Shown here: piece after piece, positions 61,953 through 64,000 of the stretch
How positions within the stretch are numbered: the stretch's first letter is position 1
Layout of the letters: each line of letters opens with the position of its first letter
NCBI RefSeq assembly: GCF_901709675.1
Contig: NC_051095.1
Location: forward strand, 12,766,956 to 12,830,955
Origin: Syngnathus acus
Lineage: Eukaryota > Chordata > Actinopteri > Syngnathiformes > Syngnathidae
Reading direction: 5' to 3'
DNA length: 64,000 bases
Notes under the pieces: model-generated
Databases searched by the model: none
What the model was told of the DNA's origin: nothing
The model's input: only the letters and a program-made list of their open reading frames with translations
Program-made: the position numbers and the translations under genes

Positions 61953-64000
61953 CTCACGACTCGTTCAACAGCGCTGACTCATCCCCAAAGGGGTGCAAGC
62001 GCCCCCCCGCTAAGGCCGGTCTGATTGCCTTCAAAACGAGATGCTGCTCTGTGTGTGTCAGAGCGACTGAAGGCGCTGACCCTACGTGGACCCTGGTTGT
62101 ACTGGGCAAGTGGCCCGACTCCGGGGCGGCCGTCAGAGTGAGCGCCCTCACTTCATGTCTTGGCGCGGCGAGAGAGCCCAGATGAGAGGAAGGGGATTTG
62201 GGGATTGAGATTAAGACTCTTTGCTGTTACGCCAGCGAGCGCTGCGGTAGTGAGAGGCCATTGGAATAGATAATCCCATGGCTGGGCAGTGCACGTCCGA
62301 ATGTTTACGGCCACTGCTCGCTTCAGTACCATCACACGCTCGGTGTACAGCGGCATGGTAAACGCCCCGGAGAGAGACCGTAGATTAACAAAGTATGTCA
62401 GCAAGCCGATTTTACGCTGGAAAAATGTTGAAAATGCACTTCACCGTTCAAGCCCCGATTTAACAATAACGTTGCGATTTTATTCGAAGGCATTTTCAGA
62501 GCAGAAATCTGAACTGCCTTACAAAGCTTTAAATGCATCAAAACATGCATGTTGTGTCTTATTGTTCTCACCCAAAAACAATATTTGACTCTTTTGTTTT
62601 GAATCTCATCATCAATGGTCTCTCTGTTTGAAGTGGTTTTACAAAACGTGTCTCACGTTGCTGTGTATTTTAAGGAAAAAGCAAAGACAACCATTGTACA
62701 TCCTCTGTCTTAAATTGATCACAGTTAACAATTTTGGATTATTATTCAAATTGGCTCTTACTTTAACAGCTGAGCATCATTTGTATATAGACAATATCTC
62801 AAGTTTAAAGAAGACTTTTTAATGTCTTGTGTACAACTAGTTGTGTGTCTCGAGTGCCTGCAAACCCATCAAGTGTGAAATTAAACATCCGTGTAAATCT
62901 TTAGTTATATGCCTGCTCCTGAAAATGTGTCATTTTGTACTTACTCCCTACTGTTAAGAAGCAGTGGGACTAATTAACATAACAACCAACCCCTCACAGA
63001 GATTCTTGGCTAGACAAAGTTCCAGAGCAATTGAAGTACTTTGAAACAGCAGTCGCAACGCAATCATGTCAAATCTGCAAGGAACTGCAGTGTTGGCACT
63101 TAGCACAGTTTAGCATGAGCTGTTAATGTTGCATTCTGAAAATAATGTTAGAATAATGCTTAGCTGAGGCATTGCTTCTCAAACGGTGGGGAGGACCCCG
63201 CTTAATTACGATATTATTTTGGATGTGATTCAGAGGCGCACTTTTATGGACAGATTATACTATTTATAGTCACTGAGGAGAGTTGGGGGTGAAATATGTT
63301 CTAAGATATTTTTGACATACAAGCAGATTTCTGCTAAAGTGGATATACATCACTGATCATAAAGTCTATTTGTTCATTTTATGTCCTGTTGAAGGGCAAA
63401 TGCCCTCCACACGTCAGAACGTTGCCTATTTCAGTCCAAAGGGCAAAATTTAACAAGCCCAGCTGTGTCTCACATCTAAAATTTCCCTCTCAAATAACTC
63501 TGGTGCTCGTGTGTCACTTGTGTCCGGTGATGTAGCGCTGTCATTAGCAATGTGACAGGCTCAAGATGGAGGAGTGAAAAGCCCGGAATAATAAAGCTGG
63601 AACACCCACCGTGGGGCCGTTTTATTCCTACAACTGCAATTGTTTCTTCCGAGTCATTACAAAAGCAATTTTTCATCCTTAAAGGACTGACAGAACATGA
63701 GTTATGACTTTGCTGCGCGTCAGTAACTTTGTATATTTAGGATGATGAACCTGAACGTTCTACTTTTTGATAGTCAAGAGCTGAGATGGTGAGGGGAGTG
63801 ACGGCTGAGTGATGAGGAGCTTCCTACCAAAATCTGTCACTGTATACCTGACAACCTTGAAGCCGTATCCAAAGCTCATCTGTGATTTATTGTCTGTCTC
63901 ATTTCTGCTAAACCTGGCCACATGTGTCAAAATTGGCTTGAAAAAAAAAAGTCATTTCGGTTTAATGCTCAGTGAGGTGGACACTGATTCTGTTCCACCC
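61953..64000 (+). other. 3' UTR of drd1 and downstream flank
   Basis: Directly after the stop the +1 frame stays open to 62185. Candidate poly(A) signals are ATTAAA near 62880 and AATAAA near 63588. No other gene is seen before the window ends. Confidence 0.45.

Overview
This window is nuclear DNA of a teleost fish. Genes are split by short GT-AG introns, the spacers carry hAT-type and TA-flanked MITEs, L2-like LINE tails and solo LTRs, and tetranucleotide and dinucleotide microsatellites are long. The species cannot be fixed from the sequence; compact introns and repeat types suggest a percomorph.

Layout from left to right: the last two coding exons of a synuclein, best matched to beta-synuclein (+); a small three-exon ADIRF-like gene (+); gprin1 (+); cdhr2, a 30-exon brush-border cadherin (-); rnf44, a RING-H2 E3 ligase (+); faf2, a UBA-UAS-UBX adaptor of ER-associated degradation (-); pin4, a parvulin prolyl isomerase (-); a NEK-family kinase (+); about 6 kb rich in transposons; a four-exon secreted short-chain cytokine of the IL-4/13/IL-5 class (+); another repeat-rich spacer with very long microsatellites; and drd1, a dopamine D1-type receptor with a single coding exon (+). 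The order sncb-gprin1-cdhr2-rnf44-faf2, with drd1 in the same broad region, matches human 5q35, so this is an old conserved block. The genes do not form one pathway. rnf44 and faf2 both act in ubiquitin biology, and sncb, gprin1 and drd1 are neuronal.

Exon models were built by reading splice sites and checking frame at every junction. Resulting lengths are cdhr2 1295 aa, faf2 445 aa, rnf44 440 aa, pin4 127 aa, NEK kinase 392 aa, cytokine 136 aa and ADIRF-like 81 aa.

The points most worth following are the cytokine, whose exon sizes and two-cysteine layout resemble IL-5; a decayed copy of the cdhr2 transmembrane exons inside the rnf44 5' intron; an ADIRF-like gene beside a synuclein; a drd1 with an unusually short C-terminal tail; a transposon family carrying three perfect CRE palindromes and a 118-bp tandem repeat; and a hAT element nested in a solo LTR with an intact 8-bp target duplication. 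Comparisons to other proteins are from memory, not from database searches.
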